A stretch of 64,000 bases of DNA from Pseudomonas putida (lineage in GTDB: Bacteria > Pseudomonadota > Gammaproteobacteria > Pseudomonadales > Pseudomonadaceae), in contig NZ_CP018846.1 in NCBI RefSeq assembly GCF_002025705.1, positions 2,533,501 through 2,597,500 on the forward strand. The letters are read 5' to 3'. A program made the position numbers and the translations under genes. Positions 8,766 to 16,509 of this stretch are shown here, one piece after another. Under the pieces are notes generated by a model that made no database searches, was not told the origin of the DNA, and was given only the letters and a program-made list of their open reading frames with translations. Every line of letters starts with the position of its first letter. Positions within the stretch are counted from its first letter, which is position 1.

Positions 8766-9530
8766 ATGTGGCCGATCATTGACAATGCCCTGGAACACAA
8801 CGGCCTGATCACCGCCTTCGCGGTGGTCGGCGGGATCATGTGGTTGTCGGTGCTGCTCTCGAAGTACCTGACGTTTGGTCGGGTGCACGGCTCGGCGATC
8901 GCCATCGTCATCGGCCTGGTGCTGGCCTGGGTCGGCGGTACCGTGACTGGCGGGCAAAAAGGGCTGGCCGACATGGCGCTGTTCTCCGGTATCGGCTTGA
9001 TGGGCGGGGCCATGCTGCGCGACTTCGCCATCGTTGCAACGGCCTTCGAGGTGCAGGCCACCGAAGCACGCAAGGCCGGGTTGATTGGGGCGGTGTCGCT
9101 GCTGTTGGGCACGGTGCTGCCGTTCATCGTCGGTTGCGCGGTGGCCTATGCCTTTGGCTATCGGGATGCGGTGAGCATGACCACCATCGGCGCCGGGGCG
9201 GTGACTTACATCGTCGGGCCGGTGACCGGGGCTGCGCTTGGGGCGAGCTCGGATGTGGTGGCGCTATCGATTGCCACAGGGTTGATCAAGGCGATACTGG
9301 TGATGGTGTTCACGCCGGTTTCGGCGCGGTTGCTGGCGCTGGACAATCCGCGCTCGGCCATGGTGTTTGGTGGCTTGGCGGGGACTGTGTCGGGTGTGAC
9401 GGCAGGGCTGGCGGCGACTGATCGGCGGCTGGTGCCTTATGGTGCGCTGACGGCCACCTTCCATACCGGGCTTGGGTGCTTGATGGGGCCTTCGATTCTG
9501 TATTTCTGCGTCAGAGGGTTGATGGGCTGA
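8766..9530 (+). CDS. madM: malonate transporter subunit MadM
   Basis: A 254-aa integral membrane protein with about six to eight hydrophobic helices and conserved Gly-rich stretches (MALFSGIGLMGGAMLRD, GAGAVTYIVGPVTGAALGAS, GGLAGTVSGVTAGLAATD). It is the larger subunit of the MadLM malonate carrier and the last gene of the mdc operon. A strong hairpin terminator starts 7 bases after its stop codon. Confidence 0.94.
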   Translation: MWPIIDNALEHNGLITAFAVVGGIMWLSVLLSKYLTFGRVHGSAIAIVIGLVLAWVGGTVTGGQKGLADMALFSGIGLMGGAMLRDFAIVATAFEVQATEARKAGLIGAVSLLLGTVLPFIVGCAVAYAFGYRDAVSMTTIGAGAVTYIVGPVTGAALGASSDVVALSIATGLIKAILVMVFTPVSARLLALDNPRSAMVFGGLAGTVSGVTAGLAATDRRLVPYGALTATFHTGLGCLMGPSILYFCVRGLMG

Positions 9531-9536
9531 GATCCT

Positions 9537-9557
9537 GGGGCTGCTTTGCAGCCCTTT
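9537..9557 (+). terminator. Rho-independent terminator of the mdc operon
   Basis: GGGCTGC and GCAGCCC form a perfect 7-bp GC-rich stem around a TTT loop, followed by TTT. It lies directly after the madM stop codon. Confidence 0.8.
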
Positions 9558-9580
9558 CCGACCGGTCCGGCCGCCCCGGC

Positions 9581-9655
9581 AAGGCCGCTCCTACAGGCAC
9601 CTCGCTGCCCTCAGGCAGAGGCTATCCCTGTGGGAGCGGCTTTAGCCGCGAATGG
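9581..9655. repeat. inverted REP pair between madM and the LysR gene
   Basis: A partial REP in minus orientation (GGCCGCTCCTAC, 9583-9594) and a full REP in plus orientation (starting GTGGGAGCGG, 9630-9655) sit between two convergent genes. REP elements in this place are typical of Pseudomonas genomes. Confidence 0.75.
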
Positions 9656-9661
9656 TCCAAC

Positions 9662-10579
9662 TCAATTTTCCCGGCTATACATCCGGCACTCTGCCAACAA
9701 GGCCAACAAATTCGGCTCGCGCTCCCGGGCCTTGAGAAACACCACCCCGATATGCTGCTGTAACCGATACCGCGCCTGCAGCGCAATCAGCTTCACGCGG
9801 TTCTCGTACACCGCCGCGATCCGCCCCGGCAGCAGGGCGAACCCCACCCCGGAGCTGACCATGCTCAGCAAGGTGAAGATGTCGTTCACCTGCATCGCCA
9901 CCTTCGGCTCGAACCCCGCCTGCTGGAACACCCGTGCACCATCGCGGTGGGTGGCAAAGCCCTGGGTCAGGGTGATGAAGGTGGAGTCGGCCAGATCCGC
10001 CAGGTCCACTTCCTGCTGCTCGGCGAACGGTGAATCGGTGGGCACGGCAAGGAAGATGTCGTCGGAGAACAGCGGCAGCTGTTCGCAAGCCGGATCTGCC
10101 ACGCTCTCGTCCAGTGACACCAGGATGGCTTCGAGCTCGTGGTTCTTCAGGCGTTGCAGCAGGTCGACGTTCGAGCCCAGGGTCAGGTCGATGTTCAGTT
10201 CGCTACGCCGCAGCTTCAGGCCCATCACCAGCTTGGGCACGGTCTTGACGGTCAATGAGTACAGCGCGCCGAGGCGAAAGCGCTCGGCATAGAAACCGGC
10301 GGCTTCGCGGGTCTGGCGCACCATCTGCTCGGCGTCCTGGATCAGTTGGCGGGCTTTCTTTTCCAGCACGTAGGCGCTTTCCAGCGGGATCAGCTGGCGG
10401 CCTTCGTGCTTGAACAGTGGGCAGCGCAGGGCGCTTTCCAGCGAGTGGATGGCGCGGTGCACGCTGACTGCGCTGGTGGACAGTTCGGCGGCGGCGCGGC
10501 CGAGGTTGCCGCTGCGCATGAAGGCGAGGAAGGTCTCGAGCTTTTTCAGGGTCAGTTCTTCGTCGATCAGCATGCGCAT
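9662..10579 (-). CDS. mdcR: LysR family regulator, probable malonate regulator
   Basis: A 305-aa LysR-type protein. The winged helix-turn-helix is at the N-terminus (LETFLAFMRSGNLGRAAAEL and VSVHRAIHSLESAL), followed by a substrate-binding domain ending near SSGVGFALLPGRIAAVY. It is convergent with madM at the end of the malonate operon, which is where MdcR-like regulators occur in other Pseudomonas, so malonate control is likely but inferred. The start is uncertain: ATG at 10579 (MRMLIDEE) or 10573 (MLIDEE), neither with a good ribosome-binding site. Confidence 0.85.
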   Translation of the reverse strand: MRMLIDEELTLKKLETFLAFMRSGNLGRAAAELSTSAVSVHRAIHSLESALRCPLFKHEGRQLIPLESAYVLEKKARQLIQDAEQMVRQTREAAGFYAERFRLGALYSLTVKTVPKLVMGLKLRRSELNIDLTLGSNVDLLQRLKNHELEAILVSLDESVADPACEQLPLFSDDIFLAVPTDSPFAEQQEVDLADLADSTFITLTQGFATHRDGARVFQQAGFEPKVAMQVNDIFTLLSMVSSGVGFALLPGRIAAVYENRVKLIALQARYRLQQHIGVVFLKAREREPNLLALLAECRMYSREN

Positions 10580-10624
10580 GGGCCAGCGGCAAGGGAGGCG
10601 CTGATCATGCCACAGCAACGAGCC

Positions 10625-11671
10625 TCATGGCGGCGGCAGGTTGTTTGCCAGCAAGCGTGCCCGGCGCAGTTGCGCAAGGTTGCGCGAGCCGGTACAGAAG
10701 CAGGCGATGCGCAACTGGCGCAGGAGAATATCGAAATGCTCCACCACGGCCTGGGTGGAGGTCACGGCTGCATTCAGTACGTTGGCGGCCTGGCCTACCA
10801 GGTCGGCACCCAGGCGAATGGCCTTGGCGGCATCGACGCCGTTGGCCACACCTCCGGAGGCGATCAGGCCGATTTCCGGCACGGCGCGGCGTACTGCCAG
10901 CAGACAGTGTGCGGTCGGGATGCCCCAGTCGGCAAACGCCAGGGCGACCTCGCGCTCGGCGGCGTTGCCGGCGCGTTCGGCTTCCACCGCAGCCCAGCTG
11001 GTGCCGCCAGCGCCGGCGATATCGACCATGGCTACGCCGGCATCACACAGCATGCGCGCCACGCTGGGTGATATGCCGGCACCGACTTCCTTGGCAATCA
11101 CCGGTGCCGGCAACTGAGCGGCCAGGGTTTCGATGCGTTCGAGCACGCCGCGCCAGTTACGGTCGCCTTCTGGCTGTACGGCTTCCTGCAGTGGGTTGAG
11201 GTGGATGATCAGGGCATTGGCTTGCAGGGTGTCGACGGCGCGGCGTGCCAGGTCCAGGCCATCCGGCTCTCGTAACTGTGCGGCGCCGAGATTGGCCAGT
11301 AGCGGCACATCCGGTGCCAGGCGTCGCAGCTCGCTGGTCAGGCCCTGGTCCTGGCCACTGCGCAGGCTGACGCGTTGCGAGCCCACGCCCATGGCGATGC
11401 CGAGTGCCTGGGCAGCTTCGGCGAGATGCTGGTTGATGAAGCGTGCGCGTTCGGCGCCACCGGTCATCGAGCTGATCAGCAGCGGGGCGAGCAGGGCGCA
11501 GCCGAACAGCTCGGTGCTCAGGTCGATATCGTCCAGGGCCATTTCCGGTAACGCGCAGTGCTCGAAGCGCAGCGCCGACCAGCCGGGGTCAACGCCATGC
11601 GTGGTGGTGCCGGCGGTCAGCACGATATCCAGGTGGTCGTCCTTGCGTTGACTTAGCGGGCTTTTCTTCAT
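10625..11671 (-). CDS. fni: type 2 isopentenyl-diphosphate delta-isomerase
   Basis: A 348-aa FMN- and NADPH-dependent enzyme that interconverts isopentenyl and dimethylallyl diphosphate. The family marks are clear: [10 protein letters not shown] at the N-terminus, SSMTGG, GVGSQR, NLGAAQL, the [17 protein letters not shown] motif, KEVGAG and the phosphate-binding [15 protein letters not shown] near the C-terminus. The start [13 protein letters not shown] fits the family; the longer frame upstream is not needed. It is divergent from a LuxR-type gene. Pseudomonads make both isomers by the MEP route, so this enzyme is accessory here. Confidence 0.93.
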   Translation of the reverse strand: MKKSPLSQRKDDHLDIVLTAGTTTHGVDPGWSALRFEHCALPEMALDDIDLSTELFGCALLAPLLISSMTGGAERARFINQHLAEAAQALGIAMGVGSQRVSLRSGQDQGLTSELRRLAPDVPLLANLGAAQLREPDGLDLARRAVDTLQANALIIHLNPLQEAVQPEGDRNWRGVLERIETLAAQLPAPVIAKEVGAGISPSVARMLCDAGVAMVDIAGAGGTSWAAVEAERAGNAAEREVALAFADWGIPTAHCLLAVRRAVPEIGLIASGGVANGVDAAKAIRLGADLVGQAANVLNAAVTSTQAVVEHFDILLRQLRIACFCTGSRNLAQLRRARLLANNLPPP

Positions 11672-11921
11672 GCCGGCTCCATTTCGAGGGGGCAGCAGTT
11701 GTACAGCGCGGTTTGTCTCGTATAGATAAGCTGAAAATCGGTACAACATCAGGCAGTAGCGCATGCTACCGGTTCCTTTGCGGGCCGCAGCGAGGCGTAA
11801 GGTGCTCGCCGATATTCTTGCAGCCCCAACCCAATCCTCCCTCACCCCGAAGGGTGATGGCCTGCACCACGGCCCCATGCAAGAATCCCAACCACAACAA
11901 CCCCGGCATGGGACCACGACA
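11672..11921. promoter_or_regulatory. divergent promoter region between fni and the LuxR gene
   Basis: This 250-bp gap separates two divergently read genes and so must contain both promoters. I see no clear consensus boxes, but an AT-richer stretch (about 11715-11760) is a likely site. Confidence 0.4.
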
Positions 11922-12770
11922 ATGAGCAAAGACCGGCTGAAATCGCCCGACTGGTACGCGCAGATGGCCCGTGTCGTCGATGCTCAGGGCTCGCCCGGCT
12001 TTGTCGAGGCGCTGTTCGCCGCACTCAAGCTGATTGCGCCATGCCAGGCCATCACCGTGTTCCTCTATCCACGCAAGGGGTTGCCCTCGGCGCTGTTCGA
12101 AAAGGACGAGGAAGGCCCCTGGCTGCCAGAAGGCAACATCCACAAGTACCTCGAAGGCTACTACCTGCTGTGCCCGTTCTACCGCGCCTGCATGGACGGC
12201 ATCGCCCCCGGTTGCTACCGCCTCAGTGACGTCGCCCCCGACCACTTCAAGCGCAGCGAGTACTACCTGGCGTTCTACCAGCACGCCCACCTGGAAGACG
12301 AACTCAACTTCATCGTGCCGCTTGACGAGCACCTGACTATCGCCGTGGCCCTGGCCAGCACCCGCCGCCTGGACCGTCAGCAGGTCAACGACCTCAAGTG
12401 TGTGGCCCCGTGGGTCGTGGCCACCGTGCGGCGGCAGTGGAGCCACCTTGATGTCGACGCCATCGGCGGGCGTTTCGAGAGCGCCCTGGGCCGGCAGATC
12501 AACGCCGCGCTGAACAACTTCGGTTCCTCCTTGCTCACCGAGCGCGAGTGCCGTATCGCCCAGTACCTGCTGCGCGGCCACTCGACCCGTTCCCTGGCCG
12601 AGCGCCTGGGCATCAGCGAGGACACGGTCAAGACCCACCGCAAGAACCTGTACACCAAGCTCGATATCGCCAAGCAGTCCGAACTGTTTTCGCTGTTCAT
12701 CGACTCGCTCGCCCAGGCGCAGGAAGGCCTGAGCAAAGACCCGCTGGAAAGCTACCTGCGAAGGCGCTGA
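11922..12770 (+). CDS. LuxR family transcriptional regulator
   Basis: A 282-aa protein with a C-terminal LuxR/FixJ-type DNA-binding domain at about residues 205-265 ([16 protein letters not shown], then [20 protein letters not shown]). The N-terminal 200 residues do not look like an acyl-homoserine-lactone or response-receiver domain. I chose ATG 11922 ([11 protein letters not shown]) because the domain starts there and the upstream frame looks non-coding. It sits 85 bp upstream of a class III aminotransferase on the same strand, so it probably controls that gene in response to an amine or related metabolite. That role is inferred from position only. Confidence 0.88.
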   Translation: MSKDRLKSPDWYAQMARVVDAQGSPGFVEALFAALKLIAPCQAITVFLYPRKGLPSALFEKDEEGPWLPEGNIHKYLEGYYLLCPFYRACMDGIAPGCYRLSDVAPDHFKRSEYYLAFYQHAHLEDELNFIVPLDEHLTIAVALASTRRLDRQQVNDLKCVAPWVVATVRRQWSHLDVDAIGGRFESALGRQINAALNNFGSSLLTERECRIAQYLLRGHSTRSLAERLGISEDTVKTHRKNLYTKLDIAKQSELFSLFIDSLAQAQEGLSKDPLESYLRRR

Positions 12771-12855
12771 ACGCGCCGCTTCACCCCACCCGATTTTTAC
12801 TGTCAGCGGTCTGGCAGGGACAACTGCACGCCGCGTTTTACCCTGGAGAACAACA

Positions 12856-14250
12856 ATGAACGCACCGTTCCAAGCCAAGCTGCAAGCCCAGCGCGATACC
12901 CGTGACTACCAGGCCGGCGACGCCGCGCACCACATCCACGCCTTCCTCGACCAGAAGGCGCTGAACGCCGAAGGCCCGCGCGTGATCGTCGGTGGCGAGC
13001 GCCTGCACCTGTGGGACAGCGACGGCAAGCGCTACCTGGACGGCATGTCGGGCCTGTGGTGCACCCAGCTCGGTTACGGCCGCAAGGACCTGACTGCCGC
13101 CGCCGCCACGCAGATGGACCAGCTGGCCTACTACAACATGTTCTTCCACACCACCCACCCGGCGGTGATCGAACTCTCCGAGCTGTTGTTCAGCCTGCTG
13201 CCAGGCCACTACAGCCATGCCATCTACACCAACTCCGGCTCCGAGGCCAACGAGGTGCTGATCCGCACCGTGCGCCGCTACTGGCAGGTGGTTGGCCAGC
13301 CGAGCAAGAAGATCATGATCGGCCGCTGGAACGGCTACCACGGCTCGACACTGGCAGCCACTGCGCTCGGCGGCATGAAGTTCATGCATGAGATGGGCGG
13401 CATGATCCCGGATGTGGCGCACATCGACGAGCCGTACTGGTACGCCGCAGGCGGCGACCTGACCCCGGCCGAGTTCGGTCGCCGTTGCGCCCTGCAGCTG
13501 GAAGAGAAGATCCTCGAACTGGGTGCCGAGAACGTCGCCGGCTTTATCGCCGAGCCGTTCCAGGGCGCGGGTGGCATGATCTTCCCGCCAGAAAGCTACT
13601 GGCCGGAAATCCAGCGCATCTGCCGCCAGTACGACGTGCTGCTGTGTGCCGACGAAGTGATCGGTGGTTTTGGCCGCACTGGCGAGTGGTTCGCCCACGA
13701 ATACTTCGGCTTCGAGCCGGACACCCTGTCGATCGCCAAGGGCCTGACTTCGGGTTACGTGCCGATGGGTGGCCTGGTGCTGAGCAAGCGCATTGCCGAG
13801 GCACTGGTCGAGCGGGGTGGGGTGTTTGCCCACGGCCTGACCTACTCCGGGCACCCGGTGGCGGCCGCAGTGGCCATCGCCAACCTCAAGGCGCTGCGCG
13901 ATGAAGGCATCGTGCGCCAGGTCAAGGAAGACACCGGGCCGTACCTGCAGCGCATCCTGCGCGAAGTGTTCGCCAACCACCCGCTGATCGGCCAGGTGCA
14001 AGGCGCCGGCCTGGTGGCGGCGCTGCAGTTCGCCGAAGACAAGGGCAGCCGCAAGCGCTATGCCAACGAAAACGACCTGGCCTGGCAGTGCCGCACTTAT
14101 GGCTTCGAGGAAGGGGTGATCATTCGTTCGACCCTGGGGCGGATGATCATGGCGCCGGCGTTGGTGGCCAACCATAGCGAGCTGGACGAGCTGGTGGAGA
14201 AGACCCGGATTGCGGTGGACCGCACGGCGCGCGGGTTGGGGATTCTCTGA
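12856..14250 (+). CDS. class III pyridoxal-phosphate aminotransferase
   Basis: A 464-aa cytoplasmic fold-type I enzyme. The motifs include GLWCTQLGYGR (residues 66-76), the PLP-phosphate loop TNSGSEAN (125-132), CADEVIGGFGRTG with Asp266 for the cofactor ring nitrogen, and SIAKGLTSG with the Schiff-base Lys295. It resembles the omega-amino-acid:pyruvate and polyamine:pyruvate transaminases (SpuC type), so the donor is probably an omega-amino acid or diamine; the exact substrate cannot be read from sequence. A GGAG lies 9 bases before the ATG. It follows a LuxR gene and ends at a hairpin terminator. Confidence 0.93.
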   Translation: MNAPFQAKLQAQRDTRDYQAGDAAHHIHAFLDQKALNAEGPRVIVGGERLHLWDSDGKRYLDGMSGLWCTQLGYGRKDLTAAAATQMDQLAYYNMFFHTTHPAVIELSELLFSLLPGHYSHAIYTNSGSEANEVLIRTVRRYWQVVGQPSKKIMIGRWNGYHGSTLAATALGGMKFMHEMGGMIPDVAHIDEPYWYAAGGDLTPAEFGRRCALQLEEKILELGAENVAGFIAEPFQGAGGMIFPPESYWPEIQRICRQYDVLLCADEVIGGFGRTGEWFAHEYFGFEPDTLSIAKGLTSGYVPMGGLVLSKRIAEALVERGGVFAHGLTYSGHPVAAAVAIANLKALRDEGIVRQVKEDTGPYLQRILREVFANHPLIGQVQGAGLVAALQFAEDKGSRKRYANENDLAWQCRTYGFEEGVIIRSTLGRMIMAPALVANHSELDELVEKTRIAVDRTARGLGIL

Positions 14251-14260
14251 GACAAAAAGC

Positions 14261-14281
14261 GGGGCCGCTGAGCGGCCCTTT
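14261..14281 (+). terminator. terminator after the aminotransferase gene
   Basis: GGGCCGC-TGA-GCGGCCC forms a perfect 7-bp stem followed by TTT, about 10 bases after the stop codon. Confidence 0.75.
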
Positions 14282-14340
14282 CGCGGCTGAAGCCGCTCCT
14301 ACAGGTATTGCGCCGTCTGTAGGAGCGGCTTTAGCCGCGA
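14282..14340. repeat. inverted REP pair
   Basis: A REP in minus orientation (TCGCGGCTGAAGCCGCTCCT) is followed after about 16 bases by one in plus orientation (TGTAGGAGCGGCTTTAGCC). Together they form a near-perfect hairpin between the convergent aminotransferase and rlhA genes. Confidence 0.9.
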
Positions 14341-14361
14341 ATGGGCCTCACGGACTGAACA

Positions 14362-16362
14362 TCAGTGTGGGGCGCGGGGAATGGTCTTGAGCAGATCTTC
14401 CGGGCTGATATGGCCAACCACCTGGGCCACCGCGCTTCCCGGTGTCGGCAGGTCGATGATGTGGTTCTTCATCTTGCCGATCACATGCATCTCGCACGGC
14501 TTGCAGTCGAACTTCAGGGTCAGCACTTCATCGCCCTGAATCAGCTGCATCGGTGCCACCTTGGTACGCACGCCGGTCACGCCCTTGGCCTGCTTGGGGC
14601 ACAGGTTGAACGAGAAGCGCAGGCAGTGCTTGGTGATCATCACCGGCACTTCGCCGTGCTCCTCGTGGGCTTCGTACGCCGCGTCGATCAGTTGCACGCC
14701 ATGGCGGTGGTAGAAGTCGCGGGCCTTCTGGTTGTAGACGTTCGCCAGGAACGACAGGTGCGATTCCGGGTACACCGGTGGCGGCGTGGTCTCGGCCTTG
14801 CGCGCACCGCGTGGGTGCGCCTGCACACGGGCTGCGGTCAGCGCGTCGATGGCTTCACGGCGCAGGGCCTTGAGCTGCGAGTTGGGGATGAAGAACGCTT
14901 GCGGCGCATCCAGCTCGATGCTGTTGGCGTGGTACATCGTGGTGCCCAGCTGGCCGAGCAGGTCATGCAACTGGTCCAGTGCCTGCTGTGGCTTGTTGGC
15001 GACGCCGAACGGGCCGTCCAGTGCCACCTGCACGCTGACGCCTTCCTCACTGCTCACGGTCAGCATCAGGCGCTGTTCGCGCAGCACCGCATGCCATTCC
15101 ACGCCGACCCGGCGCTCGGCCGAGGTGCGCAGTAGGGCCTGCTGCCAGTTATGGTCGAGGTTGCGCGACAGCGGGTGGTTCGGCCGCAGCTTGTGCAGGC
15201 CTTCCGGCATTTCGTTGGGTTCGACGCGGTAGCGATAGCGCTTCTGGCCGTCTTCCTCGAACTCGCCACGCGGCTCGGCGATGTTGGCGCGGAAACCAAC
15301 CACCTCACGCTTGACCAGCACGTTGAGGCCGTCGCCGTTGGTCAGCGGCACTTCGGTGACCACCTGCAGGTCGCGCTTGCCGACTTTCTCCACCACGCCG
15401 ACCGCAAGGCCGGTGAAGGTCGGCGAGTCGAACGCGCCGATGTCGACCTTGCGGTCGGTGACGAAGTAGTCGGTGCTGCCGCGGTGGAAGGTCTTGTCCG
15501 GGTCGGGCAGGAAGAAGTGCTCGGTACGGCCGCTGGAGGCGCGGGCCAGTTCCGGGCGGCCTTCGAGGATGGCATCCAGCTCCTTGCGGTAGTGGGCAGT
15601 GATGTTCTTCACGTAGCCCATGTCCTTGTAGCGGCCCTCGATCTTGAACGAGCGCACGCCGGCATCGACCAGGTCGGCCAGGTTGGCGGTCTGGTTGTTG
15701 TCCTTCATCGACAGCAGGTGCTTCTCGAACGCCACCACACGGCCCTGGTCGTCTTTCAGGGTGTACGGCAGGCGGCAGGCCTGGGAGCAGTCACCGCGGT
15801 TGGCACTGCGCCCGGTCTGGGCGTGGGAGATGTTGCACTGGCCGGAGAAGGCCACGCACAGCGCACCGTGGATGAAGAACTCGATGGCCGCGTCGGTTTC
15901 GCTGGCGATGGCGCGGATCTGCTGCAGGTTCAGCTCGCGCGCCAGTACCAGCTGGGAGAAACCGGCCTGATCGAGGAACTTGGCCCGCTCCAGGGTGCGG
16001 ATATCGGTCTGGGTGCTGGCATGCAGCTCGATCGGCGGGATATCCAGCTCCATCACCCCCAGGTCCTGCACGATCAGCGCGTCGACGCCGGCGTCGTAGA
16101 GCTGGTGGATCAGCTTGCGCGCCGGTTCCAGCTCGTTGTCGTGGAGGATGGTGTTGATGGTGGTGAACACGCGTGCATGGTAGCGCCGGGCGAACTCGAC
16201 CAGTTCGGCGATATCGCTGACTTCGTTGCAGGCGTTGTGGCGCGCGCCGAAGCTCGGGCCGCCGATGTAGATGGCATCAGCGCCGTGCAGGATCGCCTCG
16301 CGGGCGATGGCCACGTCACGGGCAGGGCTGAGCAGTTCCAGGTGATTCTTTGGAAGGGACAT
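14362..16362 (-). CDS. rlhA: 23S rRNA 5-hydroxycytidine C2501 synthase, U32 peptidase family
   Basis: A 666-aa member of the U32 family with a DUF3656-type middle region, matching RlhA (YdcP) in length and layout. RlhA hydroxylates C2501 of 23S rRNA. The N-terminal barrel begins LELLSPARDVAIAREAILHGAD, and the cysteine cluster includes Cys169, Cys176, Cys192 and Cys196, probable iron-sulfur ligands. The C-terminal domain has Cys pairs in CLRFSFNLCPKQ and FDCKPCEMH. I chose ATG 16362 (MSLPKNHLELL), since the family starts just before the barrel; the longer frame adds non-conserved residues. It stands alone, convergent with the aminotransferase gene. Confidence 0.9.
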   Translation of the reverse strand: MSLPKNHLELLSPARDVAIAREAILHGADAIYIGGPSFGARHNACNEVSDIAELVEFARRYHARVFTTINTILHDNELEPARKLIHQLYDAGVDALIVQDLGVMELDIPPIELHASTQTDIRTLERAKFLDQAGFSQLVLARELNLQQIRAIASETDAAIEFFIHGALCVAFSGQCNISHAQTGRSANRGDCSQACRLPYTLKDDQGRVVAFEKHLLSMKDNNQTANLADLVDAGVRSFKIEGRYKDMGYVKNITAHYRKELDAILEGRPELARASSGRTEHFFLPDPDKTFHRGSTDYFVTDRKVDIGAFDSPTFTGLAVGVVEKVGKRDLQVVTEVPLTNGDGLNVLVKREVVGFRANIAEPRGEFEEDGQKRYRYRVEPNEMPEGLHKLRPNHPLSRNLDHNWQQALLRTSAERRVGVEWHAVLREQRLMLTVSSEEGVSVQVALDGPFGVANKPQQALDQLHDLLGQLGTTMYHANSIELDAPQAFFIPNSQLKALRREAIDALTAARVQAHPRGARKAETTPPPVYPESHLSFLANVYNQKARDFYHRHGVQLIDAAYEAHEEHGEVPVMITKHCLRFSFNLCPKQAKGVTGVRTKVAPMQLIQGDEVLTLKFDCKPCEMHVIGKMKNHIIDLPTPGSAVAQVVGHISPEDLLKTIPRAPH

Positions 16363-16459
16363 GTCGTTATAGGTTCGGGCTGTCACGGTTAGGGCGGCAT
16401 TGTAGCGGTGAAATCGGCTGGTGGCATCTTTGAGTGCCCAGAGGTGTGCAAGCTGGGCC

Positions 16460-16505
16460 GGCCCTTTCGCGGGCAAGCCCGCGAAGGGCTGCAGAGCAGC
16501 CCCAA
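16460..16505. repeat. REP-like hairpin and second small hairpin
   Basis: CCCTTTCGCGGG-CAAG-CCCGCGAAGGG (16460-16487) is a long perfect stem, followed by GGGCTGC-AGA-GCAGCCCC. The second hairpin lies just beyond the TonB receptor stop codon on the minus strand and may act as its terminator. The region lies upstream of rlhA. Confidence 0.65.
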
Positions 16506-16509
16506 AAAG

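Noticed and set aside
11922..12770. LuxR gene as a quorum-sensing receptor
   Set aside because: The N-terminal part lacks the conserved residues and layout of autoinducer-binding domains, and no luxI-like gene is near.
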